Shown: piece by piece, positions 50,374 through 63,545 of the stretch | Layout of the letters: each line of letters opens with the position of its first letter | Numbering within the stretch: the stretch's first letter is position 1 | Assembly: GCA_947623455.1 (NCBI GenBank) | Contig: OX392535.1 | Location: 42,494,688 to 42,558,687 of the forward strand | Direction: 5' to 3' | Source of the DNA: Mimachlamys varia | Lineage: Eukaryota > Mollusca > Bivalvia > Pectinida > Pectinidae | Length of the DNA stretch: 64,000 bases | Notes under the pieces: model-generated | Seen by the model: only the letters and a program-made list of their open reading frames with translations | Told to the model about the DNA's origin: nothing | Databases searched by the model: none | Translations under genes and position numbers: made by a program

Positions 50374-50554
50374 GGATCTAGTGGTGGAGAAAAGCTGGAG
50401 AAAAAACTACCGACCTGTTGCTAGTGCACTGTATATCACTGGCAACTGCCCCACAGTCATAGGTCTCATACGAGGGGTGTTCCAAAAATAATGTCACTTG
50501 CATCGGTGCTCATATAGCGGAAGTGCATTTGTTCATTTTAATTTGCTCTGCCCT

Positions 50555-51037
50555 TCAAAATACTCTCCGCCAGCCAGAACACACCCAGGTCTCATCACCT
50601 GTGACTATATTATCAAAAGCCTTTTTACTATATTTTGTGTACATTTTGAGAAGTTTGTTTGCCATTGTTACACGCGTCTTCTTTTGCTCATCCGTTAACA
50701 AATAGGGTATCCATCTTGCATTTATCTTTCTAACTTTTAGGTGTTTCTTCAAAATTGCATGAACTCTTGCTAACGACAAGTTTGTCATTCAAGCCAATTG
50801 TCTTACAGTGAATCGAGCATCAGTTTGGAGGATATTTCGGATTTTTTCTATGTTACCTTTGGTCGTAGTTGTTGCAGGACGACCTGGATGAGCAGCATCT
50901 TTCAGTTGCTGCTGCCCAGCACTAAATTTATCTACCCACCTACAAACAGTCCTGTGAGACATTTGGCCCTCCCCATAAATGTCACACACCTCGCGGTGAA
51001 TATCTACAGCCTTTATGCCGAGTAATGACCTACCTTT
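50555..51037 (-). pseudogene. Mariner-family transposase, N-terminal and linker part, broken
   Basis: The minus-strand frame reads a helix-turn-helix DNA-binding region (MSHRTVCRWVDKF), a GRP linker (AAHPGRPATT), a second HTH-like part (ARVHAILKKHL), WIPYLLTDEQK, and TGDETW, which holds the first catalytic Asp of the DDD triad. One in-frame TGA at about 50789 interrupts it. Sequence after TGDETWV is lost, so the other two catalytic residues are missing. The N-terminal start of the frame (EIRAYIKGR-like) lies on the far side of the insertion, near 53945-53985, and the two parts agree in frame across the TA insertion site. Confidence 0.9.
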
Positions 51038-51039
51038 TA

Positions 51040-53942
51040 CAGTTGAGTGTAAGCTAACCTTTACACCTAGTGCACTACATTTAAACTACAGGTAAACTAG
51101 TAGTGCACTACACCCTGAACCCCATATAGGTCAAATACCCCTACAGGTAAATGGGCAGTCCCATCCATCTACCTGTGATTTTTACCTGTACCTCACCTTT
51201 GTCGTCTGCTGGTACTTTGAAGCTGGCTTTATCATTAGTTAATATTTATGACTTTAATGTATATATATATGCATCTTATGTAGTTATTTTTCTCAAACAA
51301 CATTTTTTCTTTCATTTTAAAACTAGAAATTGTGAAATTATGATAATTACTCTTACAATTTTCCCAAAATATTTCTTGCATACATCATATAAATAAAATA
51401 GAAAATTAATATTTATCTAGCAGTTTTGATGTCTTATATTTCATTTAATATACACTATTATTAGTATTAACGGTTTTTTATATTAATTTACAATCAAGTA
51501 TATTGAAAAATTGAAGGAACATCTATTGATTATTATTTGTTTAGAAGTATATTTTTAAATATTGTAAAAACTAATTGCGAAAATAACAAATAAATATTCT
51601 TTTATAACTTCATTAAACTACATATATATTTTTATAAAATACATTCATGCCTCAGATCTATATATTTATGAACGCACTAAAGAGTTTTGATAATCTTTAT
51701 TTTTAAATATTTTCTATATTAAGATCTGTATGTATATATATCACAACATACAACAGTGTTAATATAAATATAAGAATTTGAAGTTAAAAAAAAAGTAAGA
51801 CAACAATAAATTAAAATTTAGTCAGATTGTTCAGTATGGGACAGATGTTTTGATTTGACCCTCAGGCCTCAGGCAATTACCTGACCTGTACATGTCTCAA
51901 CCTTGTCTAGGAACACCTGCTGACATAAGCCTGTCAGTGACATAATTGAGGTGTGAATTTCTCATCTGACCATCACTGGTCAAACTTGAAACCAATTTGA
52001 TTAATAAAGGGCTAAGCTGGATATGACCAGGATCATAAATATGATAATACATATTTAACTTTTACTCTGGTTTATCAAGTTTATATGAAATTAAAAATAT
52101 TTGAGAATATATCCAGATATTTACACATTTCCCTTTAAATAGTGGATATTTTGAGGACTTTAATCCATTTTTTTGTTTCATTCAAAACATTTAATTATAC
52201 AATAATAAATTGATAGTACATAAAATAACATTGAAATTAATAATAATTAATTGGACAACAATGTAAGTCTATATCAGTCCTTTACCAGATTCTGGTTTTC
52301 TTAAAAATTAACTTAAAATACTAAGTATCTTAAGGATTGAATACAATCCAATGACGCATTTCGATTTCTAAATATTTACATATATATACTTGATAAATGT
52401 TGAAAAATTATCTAGTTTATATTGGGTGTAATCAGGGACGTATATATATGTGAGAGAATATATACTCTCTGGCTCAGTCGCTTCATATATATTGTTTGAT
52501 AATAAAATACTAACATTCATTATACTTAATTTTATTCTAATTATCAGTATAAAAGTATTTTAAAATGATGCATTTCCAATATTTAGGCGTAAATATTGAA
52601 GGCAATTACAGGTTGTATTAAATATGACTTGAAGGTTTATGCATATATGAAATAATGATTTAAAAAAAAGCAAAGTCAGTTTAATGGAATCATTTTAATT
52701 AATTCTATATTGTAAGACTAAGTATACAACAAATAAATAATATGCAGTTATATTTACCTAACTTAGAGTTAAGCCTATGCCAGTCACACTTATTGTACTT
52801 TTAAATCAACCTAATGACTTATATAAAATCTAACTAAAAGGGACAAATATAGATCTTCAGGTAGAATCCTTTACCCTCCAGGCATAATTACTGTACATGT
52901 ACCTGACCTGCCTGGGCCACATCCTCACATACAGAGGTCAAGATAGGGGACACCCCTAGGCTGTCTGTAGTTAGCCAGGTGTGAATTTCTCACCTCCCTC
53001 TCCCCCACAGCCATCACTGGCCAAGTCTGATTAAAGGCCTGAGGGCCCTAGCCTGTTAATTGATTAATGATGATAACATTGATTACAGTCAATTGGATTA
53101 CATGTAGATGTATGTTGGTATTTTGCTATGAAGAAGGAAATGGCTTTAAATGTTCTGGTGAAAGTAATCTTTTCTTATATTAGTACTTGATGTTTATATA
53201 ACCTTTCATTCGTATGCATTGTACCTGAGTGTATAGTGAAACAGAATACTAATACTGGTATATGTAGGTAGTATTGCCAGAGACGTATAAAACCTTGTAT
53301 GTCTCTGATATTGCACAGCTAGCTTCTTAATGTCATATATTAAAAGTAATTTGTGATTGAAACAACTATACTAAGTACAAAATATGTTCTTCTAATATCT
53401 ATTTATTTTTTTAAATTACAATCTGTTGTTTACTTTATTTTCTGTATATATTTTTAGTAGGATTAACTTAATAATTTCAACATAAAATATGTATAAACCA
53501 TTTTTTATTTGAACACATACCTTTCAATTTAATTGTAGAATACAAATATTTAAATAGAAAAGAATCATTGTTACTTCTTTAAAAAGAATTATAAGTTAGT
53601 ATATCTAAATTATTATTTTATTTAAAATTTTGACATGCAGTGAATAAATTTATTTAAAGTATTATGATAAATATCTAATGGCATAAACTCAGAATTGTTC
53701 ATTCTTGTACTTATATGAGGAAGTACTGACAAACTAATGACTTCAATAGTATAACATAAGTACAGGTAAGGACACGGGTAGGTATATGGACCCTCCCATT
53801 ACCTGTAGGGGTTTTTGTGGTCACACCTGGCTGGACGTAGTGCACTACTAGTTAACCTGTAGTTTAAATGTAGTGCACTACTAGTTTAAACGTAGTGCAC
53901 TCCTAGTGCACTAGAGTGTAAAGGTTAGCTTACACTCAACTG
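51040..53942. mobile_element. Tc1-like non-autonomous transposon inserted in the mariner
   Basis: Ends CAGTTGAGTGTAAGCTAACC and its exact complement form a terminal inverted repeat of about 28 bases, continuing less perfectly through TAGTGCACTA motifs that recur at both ends. TA is duplicated at 51038-51039 and 53943-53944. CAGT ends with a TA duplication are typical of Tc1/mariner elements. The 2.9-kb AT-rich interior has no transposase frame; GTAGTGCACTA-type repeats and palindromes cluster near both ends. Confidence 0.9.
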
Positions 53943-54182
53943 TATATAGGCCCTAATTTCAAGAACATTTTCTGCTCATTTTCCTGTCATTTTGTGTCTA
54001 GTCTAACAAATAGGCTATGAAACGATGTACACTGTACCAAGGCCAGTGAATGTGTGGACAAGATATTTACCTGTGTCACGAGCCAGTGATCACTCAATCG
54101 ACACGAGGTGGTTTTGTGCATAAATTGCACGATTTCTGCGAAATAAAGCACAGATGACATTATTTATGGAACACCCCTCGTA

Positions 54183-55423
54183 CTCATGACCGACTCACTG
54201 TGGTGGAGGGCTTAAGTGGTAGGAGAATGTCCAATACCTTGTAACCACTTAATTAGCCACTGAGATGGGTAAGCTAGCACTTTAGTGAATTGCTTTTAAG
54301 TGCTTCGAAATAAATGACCTTTCACTTCTTTTCAAGATGACAGAGAGTTCAAATGTGTTTTACATTTTAACAGATTTTTGTCAAATCAATGAAGGCACGT
54401 ACAGTGTTGATGTAAGCCAGCAGGTTGTTGGAATGAAATTACCCGGCGAATATTGACTCAGAACTTACCAAGCAACATTTTTATCAACCAGTGAACTTGT
54501 GTTTATTTTTCTGGTTGAGTCATGCAATTGTTAGGCCATTATGGTTGTTTTGCAATGGCGTATATAAATGATTTGCTACAGGTAAATCAAATCTTTAAAC
54601 ATAATTTATATTTTGTCAGAAATTTTTGTTTATTTGAAGTCAATATTTTTGTTTTCTTATAATTTGAATTGATACCCGTGAGATCTTTGTTAGACATCTA
54701 GATGTTATTCCGATCTTGTCTGCTTGTGTGTCAGACCTCGGCTAGCTAGAAACTACAATTGATTGAGTTGCAGTAGTGTTTATCGTGTATGTATAATTGA
54801 ATGTAGTTTGTTCATTCAAGCTCAAAAGCAACATATGGCGTTCAGACCTGTCATGTTTGAAGACCATTTTGCTCTGATCAATTTCTTCTCAGAATTGAAT
54901 TATTTGTATATACAATGTATATAATAAACTTAACACACATGAAGACCTAGCCCAGCTAGGGTTTGCGTTGAAGCCGTCCCTATATATTTTTCAAGCATAG
55001 AAACTGAAGAGGACCCATTTATTTAGGAAAGGTTGACCCCATTTATAAAATACCCAGCGCGATCCCTGTATCCTGTATAGATATGTCGTAAACATTTAAG
55101 ACAACTCGTTCACAAACGTCACGGGATGTACATGTACGTAAAACTAAATAACACGCAATCGAGTCGGAAGAGGCGTAAAGTGTTTGTCTCCAATAAGGAA
55201 ATGAGAAGTGTTTATCAGGATAGGAAATTTCCTAAGACATCACATCTTGAGGTATAAACAGATGTTCTCATCACAATAGAATTGATTAATTTCCTTGATC
55301 TCATTTGTATTAAAGTTAATGACATTATCATTTAAGTACATTCTAAATTTTCTGTGTCATTAACTATAATGAATAGGAATTTTTAATCAAAATATAAAAA
55401 AACCTGTGACTCAAAATAACTGT
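54183..55423. other. Unassigned intergenic sequence
   Basis: AT-rich. No supported feature. Confidence 0.5.
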
Positions 55424-55706
55424 CATAAGGTTATAGCTAGGTACCATACATAAGGTTATAGCTAGGTACCATACATAAGGTTATAGCTAGGTACCATACA
55501 TAAGGTTATAGCTAGGTACCATACATAAGGTTATAGCTAGGTACCATACATAAGGTTAGTTAACATACATAAGGTTATAGCTAGGTACCATACATAAGGT
55601 TAGTTAACATACATAAGGTTATAGCTAGGTACCATACATAAGGTTATAGCTACGTACCATACATAAGGTTATAGCTAGGTACCATACATAAGGTTAGGTA
55701 ACATAG
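55424..55706. repeat. 25-bp tandem repeat, about 11 copies
   Basis: The unit is CATAAGGTTATAGCTAGGTA plus CCATA. Two short units have GTTAGTTAACATA instead. Confidence 0.95.
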
Positions 55707-55739
55707 ATGTACAGAAGGTTGATGTGTGATGGAAAGGCC

Positions 55740-56660
55740 CCGGGAACTGATATTTGGCCTGTAGTATGCTGGGATGTATGGCTACCAAGTTTGTTAAAAT
55801 GAATGTCCTTGACCCACTTTCAAGGGGATATGGGGTCAAATGTCTTATAATTCTTCAAAAAACTTCTTATCAATAACCTAATGCCCATTGTACTCATATT
55901 TGACCTGTAGCATGCTTGAACGAAGGGCTACCAAGTTTGTTCAGATGACTGACCTGAATTTATTTTCATGGTCACACAGGTCAAATGTCTTAAAATCTTC
56001 AAGCAACTTCTTCTCAATAATGGATGAAAGACCAAGGGAAATGATATTTGGCCTGTTGTCTATGCTGGGATGAGGGGCTACCAAGTTTGTTAAAATATAT
56101 GACCTTGACCAACTTGCAAGGTGACAGTCTTTCCAGGGAACTGATATTTGGCCTGTGGTCTATGCTGGGATGAGGGACTACTAAGTTTGTTAAAATATAT
56201 GACCTTGACCTACTTGCAAGGTGACAGTCTTTCCAGGGAACTGATATTTGGCCTGTTGTCTATGCTGGGATGAGGGGCTACCAAGTTTGTTAAAATATAT
56301 GACCTTGACCCACTTTCAAGATGACAGGGGTCAAATGTCTTATAATTCTTTAAAGAAATTCTTATCAATTTAACCTTAATGCCCAGTGAACTCATATTTG
56401 GTTCTGCTCAATAACCAAAATGCAGAGGGTACCAATATTTAACCTGTATAGTTCTTGGATGAAGGGCTACCAAGTTTGTTCAAATGACTGACCTTCGGTT
56501 GATCTACTTTGAAGGTCACAACAGTCAAATGTCTTAAAATGTTCCAAAGGTCCCAGGATAATGCTATTTTGCAAGTTCGTATGTGGAGATGAAGTTATAC
56601 CAAGTTTGTTCATTGACCCTCTTACAAGGTAGGTCACAGGGGTCAAATTCAGTAATATCT
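55740..56660. repeat. Diverged repeat region, unit about 100-150 bp
   Basis: GCTACCAAGTTTGTT recurs near 55781, 55927, 56077, 56177 (diverged), 56277 and 56465, each followed by a GACCTTGACC-type stretch and GGTCAAATGTCTTA. The middle three copies are 100 bp apart and nearly identical. It resembles a dispersed invertebrate repeat; no coding function. Confidence 0.8.
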
Positions 56661-57379
56661 TTAAACAATTTTGCAATTACCAACAAAAAAATATATATGG
56701 ATAGTCAGATAACCGTTAGATGGGCTTCTTAATGTATGTATAGTTTTAACTTGATTTCTGGAATCTTTACCCGAGGGAGAAGATTCTGCCGAGTGTTCAG
56801 CACTGAGGTAGAATTTCTCTTACCCTGGTCACTTATTGAGTGTATCAACTGCTCATATGCAAAGTATAATGGTAATGATTTGCTGGTGAAATTCAGGGCT
56901 GTTTATATTATGCTGATGGATTGTTGAAGTGATGTCAAATGAATAAGGGAAAATATTAACCCCCCCCCCCCCTCAACGATCTCAAGTCTTTGGTAATAAT
57001 ATATAATAATACCCCCATACTGGAGGCCTATAGATGAAGATATAAGGGCATGACGGTTTCTTCAAGTGTCATGTAAATCAGTTTTAGAGGGATGTAAGGC
57101 TGATAGAGACATGTATTCTGGTTTACATTTACCTGTGACAACAGTTGTCAGAGTGTTTGGCTGTAGTTTGGACATCCCACCCAGTAACCAAACACTGTGG
57201 AATGTGATCAGCCTCAGTGATAAAGTAAGGTATCCATGTAGTACACACAGGACAAAACATCTTGGTTAGTACTCAGGAAGTCAATACAAAACTCCCAGAA
57301 ATACAATAAATCCAGGGCTCCAACACATCTATAATCTCTAACTCATCGTATACATATATTTAATAGAACAGGGAAAAAC
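56661..57379. other. Unassigned sequence
   Basis: Contains a C tract at about 56960-56973. A 79-base exon-like stretch ending at a GTAAGG near 57226 was considered and not accepted. Confidence 0.45.
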
Positions 57380-57589
57380 ACATTCCTATCGAGTGCCCCG
57401 ACCAGGAATCGAACCTGGGTCTCCGGCGTGATAATCTACAGCTCTACCAATTGAGCCAAAGAAGCATGCTCCGTCAGCTGAGTGACAGAGACCGTATTTA
57501 ACACTATGTACAAGCCACACCGACCCCTCCATCAGCTGAGTGACAGAGACCGTATTTAACACTATGTACAAGCCACACCGACCCACTCC
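57380..57589 (-). mobile_element. tRNA-derived SINE or tRNA pseudogene with a 58-bp flanking duplication
   Basis: On the minus strand 57466-57393 reads TTGGCTCAATTGGTAGAGC (D arm and A box) and CAGGTTCGATTCCTGG (T arm with B box), ending TCGGGGCA. The 5' acceptor strand (GCTTCTT) does not pair fully with TCGGGGC and the anticodon stem is poor, so it is not a functional tRNA. The segment TCAGCTGAGTGACAGAGACC ... is duplicated at 57474-57531 and 57532-57589. Confidence 0.65.
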
Positions 57590-57821
57590 TTTTACATATA
57601 TATATATAGGTGAGCTTGGGGCCATGACATCAATGATTTCAATCTCAAGGTATTCATGTAGTTAGCCAGTTGGACCAACACCTCATCAGTAGTCTGTAAC
57701 TGAAAGTATATATATATATATACATGTATATATGGAGTGTAAAAAAGTGGAGGAGGTCAGACCTGAAAATTTTAACCTCAGAGCTCCATGCAGAGCTAAC
57801 ATTACCAGCTGGTAATATATT

Positions 57822-58891
57822 CAGAGTTCTATATAGAGGTGTACTGATGGTCAGTCTGACAGAGTTCTATATAGAGGTGTACTGATGGTCAGTCCGACAG
57901 AGTTCTATATAGAGGTGTACTGATGGTCAGTCCGACAGAGTTCTATATAGAGGTGTACTGATGGTTACAGTCCGACAGAGTTCTATATAGAGGTGTACTG
58001 ATGGTCAGTCCGACAGAGTTCTATATAGAGGTGTACTGATGGTCAGTCCGACAGAGTTCTATATAGAGGTGTACTGATGGTCAGTCCGACAGAGTTCTAT
58101 ATAGAGGTGTACTGATGGTCAGTCCGACAGAGTTCGATATAGAGGTGTACTGATGGTCAGTCCGACAGAGTTCTATATAGAGGTGTACTGATGGTCAGTC
58201 CGACAGAGTTCTATATAGAGGTGTACTGATGGTCAGTCCGACAGAGTTCTATATAGAGGTGTACTGATGGTCAGTGCGACAGAGTTCTATATAGAGGTGT
58301 ACTGATGGTCAGTCCGACAGAGTTCTATATAGAGGTGTACGGATGGTCAGTCCGACAGAGTTCTATATAGAGGTGTACTGATGGTCAGTCCGACAGAGTT
58401 CTATATAGAGGTGTACTGATGGTCAGTCCGACAGAGTTCTATATAGAGGTGTACTGATGGTCAGTCCGACAGAGTTCTATATAGAGGTGTACTGATGGTC
58501 AGTCCGACAGAGTTCTATATAGAGGTGTACTGATGGTCAGTCCGACAGAGTTCTATATAGAGGTGTACTGATGGTCAGTCCGACAGAGTTCTATATAGAG
58601 GTGTACTGATGGTCAGTCCGTCAGAGTTCTATATAGAGGTGTACTGATGGTCAGTCCGACAGAGTTCTATATAGAGGTGTACTGATGGTCAGTCCGACAG
58701 AGTTCTATATAGAGGTGTACTGATGGTCAGTCCGTCAGAGTTCTATATAGAGGTGTACTGATGGTCAGTCCGACAGAGTTCTATATAGAGGTGTACTGAT
58801 GGTCAGTCCGACAGAGTTCTATATAGAGGTGTACTGATGGTCAGTCCGACAGAGTTCTATATAGAGGTGTACTGATGGTCAGTCCGACAGG
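57822..58891. repeat. 38-bp tandem array, about 28 copies
   Basis: The unit is CAGAGTTCTATATAGAGGTG followed by TACTGATGGTCAGTCCGA. Very homogeneous; sparse private variants (CCGTCAG, GTTCGATATAG, one GGTTACAG insertion). Confidence 0.98.
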
Positions 58892-59569
58892 ATCATTAAT
58901 ATTGTTACTAATGATTAACAAAATCCTTCTAATTCTTATCACAGTCAGTGGAATGTCATAATTAATCATTGGCAAGGTTTTATTTTGCAGCCTCTGGTAC
59001 ATTCATCATCTTTTATTGTGGTCTCCTCTTTCCAGCAAGAGACCATGTAATGACTTGTGATGATCTTTTTGAGCTTAAAAATCACACAGAAATAGTTAAA
59101 AATTCACGAAGCTGGTCGAAGATTTTAATTTATATAGATTAAATCAATATTACATGTACATATTATGCTCATATATACCATATCTTAAAGTGCACTCAGA
59201 GATACACATTTTTTAAGCCTAAAAATACATATTTAAAAGCACTTACAGGTTCAATAATCAATTCAAAGATTCCAACTAATGATCGATGATGACTTTTGAT
59301 CAATTATACAACACCAGGAGCTAATTAAGAGGGTCGAGCTGACTATATAGAGGGAAAATGGCACTGGAGTCAGGCCTTGGACCAGAATCTTTAATGTCTA
59401 ATGGTGTACCTTTCAATGATCAAGGCATGTCTCATGACCTATTGAGAACTCATTGATTTATACTTAGCATTATGATCAATACAAGTGTATACCGGTAGTG
59501 GTCTATTGAAAAAAAGGTTCGTTTTCAGACTGGTCCGATTGTGTATAAAAGTTTTTACCTGTCTATGCT
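58892..59569. other. Unassigned sequence
   Basis: No supported feature. Confidence 0.5.
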
Positions 59570-60045
59570 TGGGCTATGGTCCAGTTTATAAATTTTCTAT
59601 CTGTCCGGGCTAGGGCTAATATGGTCTACATTAATGTATATTTTCTGTCCGTCCCTGCTATAAGGCTATATAAGGTCTACAATGTATACATTTTCTGTCT
59701 GTCCATATGCTAGGGCTATATGGTCTACAATGTATAAATTTTATATCTGTCCATATGCTAGGGCTATATGGTCTACAAATTTTCTATCAGTCCGTGCTAG
59801 GGCTATGGTCTACAATGTATAAATTTTGTATCTGTCCATATGCTAGGGCTATATGGTCTACAATGTATAAATTTTATATCTGTCCATATGCTAGGGCTAT
59901 ATGGTCTACAATGTATAAATTTTCTATATGTCCATATGCTAGGGCTATATGGTCTACAAATTTTCTATCAGTCCGTGCTAAGGCTATATGGTCTACAAAT
60001 TTTCTAACAGTCCGTGCTAAGGCTATGGTCTACAATATATATTTA
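59570..60045. repeat. Irregular tandem repeat, about 48-bp unit
   Basis: The core CATATGCTAGGGCTATATGG, TCTACAATGTATAAATTTT recurs about ten times, with shortened units lacking the ATGTATA segment. Confidence 0.9.
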
Positions 60046-61897
60046 GTTTGTATTTGCAATCAACTTGGATACCTCAGGTATACATTTATAATAGCTACTC
60101 CTAACAAACCTCGTACGATCATGACGAACTGTATTGTGAAATACTACCACCTACGTATACGTTTCTGTACGGCAGGATGGATCCGAAATGTTTACATATG
60201 TAAATGAGTGATTCAGACAGGCGTGTTAATACTGGAGTACTTTACGATATAGATCTGTATCTGTATGGAGGGGGGTAACGATGTCGTAATGAACATGTAC
60301 TATCACTGTCTATAGATACTATTAGGATATATGTATATGTATTCATTGATAAAACTGAAGTTTGGTGTATATATATATACATTGAAAGGTGAAGGTGGAT
60401 GTGTGGCTATCTTGTATGTTTGTGTAAACACTATAAACAGTGTGTCTGATATATATAACTAGTCCCTGTCCAGGTCTGTGACCTCAAACTAGAATGTGTA
60501 CACCCAACTTTATATCTGTCGGTAAGTACAAGTTTGATATAGTCTAATTATGACTTCTACAGTTATAATACTTTGATAATTTCAAAACATTTATATCATA
60601 CATTGGGGAATTTTATGTTGGATTTAGCAAAATATTTAAACAGCAAAAAAAAATTTGTTATGGACAGCACTTTGTAATAATCTGTATTTCCCAGCAATGT
60701 CAGCCTGACAGATCTATTTCATATTTATTGATATTAATATTTCTTTAATGACATTCACCACTGAAATTTCATAATAGGACTGTTCCAACCTCTGATTGAA
60801 AAGAGTTCAAATGTGTATTTGAGAGTGAATGAGTTGATAAACAGTGACATGTTAAGTACCACTGATTTTATACATCCAAAATGAAAGCTTCGTTCCCCAA
60901 AAAGTAGGTCAACTTGGTATATATATATATATCTAGATTAATTAAATCACTTTGTTTACCTATGTGCAATATACAATGTCATATTTAGTTTTTTTAACAC
61001 AAAAAAATATGAAAACTATCAAGAAATGAGATTTTATAAGTTAATTTATGCCAACTCACTATTAACATATAGAAACTGACAGGACTCCCGGGGGCTATTA
61101 TGACACAAATATTTTCTTTTTATGAATTACACTACACCATTTAGATACGTATTCAGCATTGTTAACATTTATTATTAGAGGAGTGTGCTAATCACTGATA
61201 ATATTTAAGAATATTTTCAGTGTAGATGCTTTTATAACCCGTTCTCATGGAAATAATTAGAATTATCGTGGTTATTGTTTCCACGAAGGATGATCAGTAT
61301 TTCATGTTGGGTAAAAGGTATAGGCATTAACCTTTAGCTGTATGAGTACATGTGTGTTTATGTTTTGGTGAGTTGGTGCAGGAATAGTTCGTCAGAATTA
61401 CTGATTGATGCCTTTTCTTTCCAATTTCATAGATACCGGCTAAATAACATGTTTCATGTGTTCCATTTTGACTTTTTTCATCTGATCTAATCAGAAATGT
61501 TGGTACGTCATGGAAGTGTTCCATTTGAAATATAGTATAGCAGTACTAGTGCTACCTCAACATACATGTACATGCTGAACAAACAATATCCGGTTTGATG
61601 GGTACGCTCTTTTTATACCCAGCAAAACGGTCATACTTTGTCACCAAGCAATGGGCAAACTGAAATATTTATTTTGTCACATCCTTTAAACAGATATATA
61701 CCAGTCAGCTGGAAGAGATATGACAATAAAATTTGTTTTGTTTTAATTTTTTTTAAAGCCTTTTAGCTTGCACTGTCAGGTTTGAAAAGTTTCCATTTAA
61801 CCAATTAAGTCAATTTAATGTTACTGTTGTTTATAGGTCAGCCGTTGGTACATGTTGGTCATTGTCGATTTACTTTACTGACTAACTAGCTATAATA
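60046..61897. other. Unassigned AT-rich sequence
   Basis: If the exon at 61898-62249 is real, its 3' UTR would lie at the right end of this stretch; an ATTAAA on the minus strand near 61815 could serve as poly(A) signal. Nothing else was supported. Confidence 0.45.
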
Positions 61898-62249
61898 TTA
61901 TAATGATACGGAGCAGAAATGGCATTCGCAATCGCAGGTTATTTCCTTGAGTTTCTGTTTGAGTTCAAAAAGTGAAATTCTGTGGACATCTTTAATCGCT
62001 GCAGAAATAACCATGGAGCCACCACAACTCAAGCGTAGATAATAAGAGAACAAATATATGTAAGTGTAGGCCCATTTATAAACAAGACCTCCTGATCGGC
62101 TATCACAGCTACACGAATCAGCAGCCACGGTATCTATTGATACGCGACATGTTATCTCCTTGGCCGCACTTGGAAAGGCTCCTCCACTTATACATGTTCT
62201 GATCATGATATCGTAGAGAACAGAGTCTATTTCCACACTATCAGTCAAA
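61898..62249 (-). CDS. Candidate 3'-terminal exon, protein not recognised
   Basis: A good 3' splice site (TTTTGTTTCTTTGGCCTCTC, AG) ends at 62250. From 62249 the frame stays open for about 117 codons to a TAA at 61898-61900. The encoded piece begins LTDSVEIDSVLYDIMIRTCI, has DSCSCDSRSGG in the middle, and ends with a Cys-rich CDCECHFCSVSL tail; a central YIYLFSYYLRLSCGG stretch is hydrophobic. Codon choice looks protein-like. No upstream exon was found between 62250 and 64000, where repeats dominate, so earlier exons would lie outside the window. The same frame could alternatively start at an ATG at 62278 as a single-exon frame. Confidence 0.33.
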
Positions 62250-62380
62250 CTGAGAGGCCAAAGAAACAAAACATTCATGTATGATAATGTATGTACTAAA
62301 TCGATGAAGAGGCTGTGGTGGTCAATTATAGTGGTTGTTGGTTAATGTGTCTAAATATTCTACTACCACTATAGCCTTCC

Positions 62381-62722
62381 CATCCTTGATATCCAGGCGT
62401 TACGCTTCCTCTATTACACCCCTGGAATATATGTCATGGCAAAACTGAAGGCATCCTCCAGCTCTGAGTTAGCTCAGGTAAAAAAACCTAGCCACTTGGC
62501 TGCATGCCTGTCCTTTGAAGATCACTAAAGCACTGTGACCAACTTCAAAGCCTGTCAATATTTACCATAATGTGACCATGAGATTCTTTTGATGAACATC
62601 AAAATGTGAACCAGTCTTTCCCAACAACAAGGTGGCCCACATGGAGCCTTCATTTTTGCCATGACATATTCCAGGGGTGTAGAGAGTGTATACTTAGGTG
62701 AGTGTCACCCCAAGACATCGAA
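62381..62722 (-). mobile_element. Non-autonomous DNA element with inverted ends (copy C)
   Basis: The left CCTTGATATCCAGGCGTTAC with TTACACCCCTGGAATAT pairs with the right ATATTCCAGGGGTGTAGAG ... GTGTCACCCCAAGACATCGA. The interior (TTTACCATAATGTGACCATG) is homologous to copies A and B in the opposite orientation. Confidence 0.8.
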
Positions 62723-62740
62723 GATGTCACTAAGCCTTCC

Positions 62741-63489
62741 ATCTCTGGGTACAATATGGGTTCGGGACCTATACAATTTACATCTCTGGGTACAATATGG
62801 GTTCGGGACCTACACAATTTATATCTCTGGGTACAATATGGGTTCGGGACCTACACAATTTACATCTCTGGGTACAATATGGGTTCGGGACCTATACAAT
62901 TTACATCTCTGGGTACAATATGGGTTCGGGACCTACACAATTTACATCTCTGGGTACAATATGGGTTCGGGACCTACACAATTTACATCTCTGGGTACAA
63001 TATGGGTTCGGGACCTACACAATTTACATCTCTGGGTACAATATGGGTTCGGGACCTACACAATTTACATCTCTGGGTACAATATGGGTTCGGGACCTAC
63101 ACAATTTACATCTCTGGGTACAATATATGGGTTCGGGACCTACACAATTTACATCTCTGGGTACAATATGGGTTCGGGACCTATACAATTTACATCTCTG
63201 GGTACAATATGGGTTCGGGAACTATACAATTTACATCTCTGGGTACAATATGGGTTCGGGACCTATACAATTTACATCTCTGGGTACAATATGGGTTCGG
63301 GAACTATACAATTTACATCTCTTGGTACAATATGGGTTCGGGACCTATACAATTTACATCTCTGGGTACAATATGGGTTCGGGAACTATACAATTTACAT
63401 CTCTGAGTACAATATGGGTTCGGGACCTATACAATTTACATCTCTTGGTACAATATGGGTTCGGCACCTATACAATTTACATCTCTGGG
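62741..63489. repeat. 41-bp tandem array, about 18 copies
   Basis: The unit is TCTCTGGGTACAATATGGGT followed by TCGGGACCTACACAATTTACA. The period of 41 is not a multiple of three, but the unit lacks stops in three plus frames, giving frames of up to 298 codons that are not genes. Confidence 0.98.
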
Positions 63490-63545
63490 AATGGTGGCTT
63501 TCTTCCTCTACTAAAACCAGCTGGCTATCCTTAATTGATCTGTAC

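Larger units (their letters stand above)
50471..54180 (-). mobile_element. Mariner-like transposon, decayed and split by a second transposon
   Basis: Ends CGAGGGGTGTTCCAAAAATA (50471) and its complement ending at 54180 form a 26-bp terminal inverted repeat with one mismatch. TA flanks both sides (50469-50470, 54181-54182), the mariner target duplication. Without the inserted element the mariner is only about 0.8 kb, so much of the transposase 3' half is already deleted. It lies just right of the 43/63-bp array. Confidence 0.92.

Noticed and set aside
57081..57270. Possible internal exon ending at a GTAAGG donor, encoding VFGCSLDIPPSNQTLWN
   Set aside because: The acceptor is weak, the candidate exon is only about 79 bases, and no partner exon or homologue was recognised.
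57393..57466. Functional tRNA gene
   Set aside because: The D and T arms are good, but the acceptor and anticodon stems do not pair properly, and it is fused to repeat sequence; better read as a SINE head or tRNA pseudogene.
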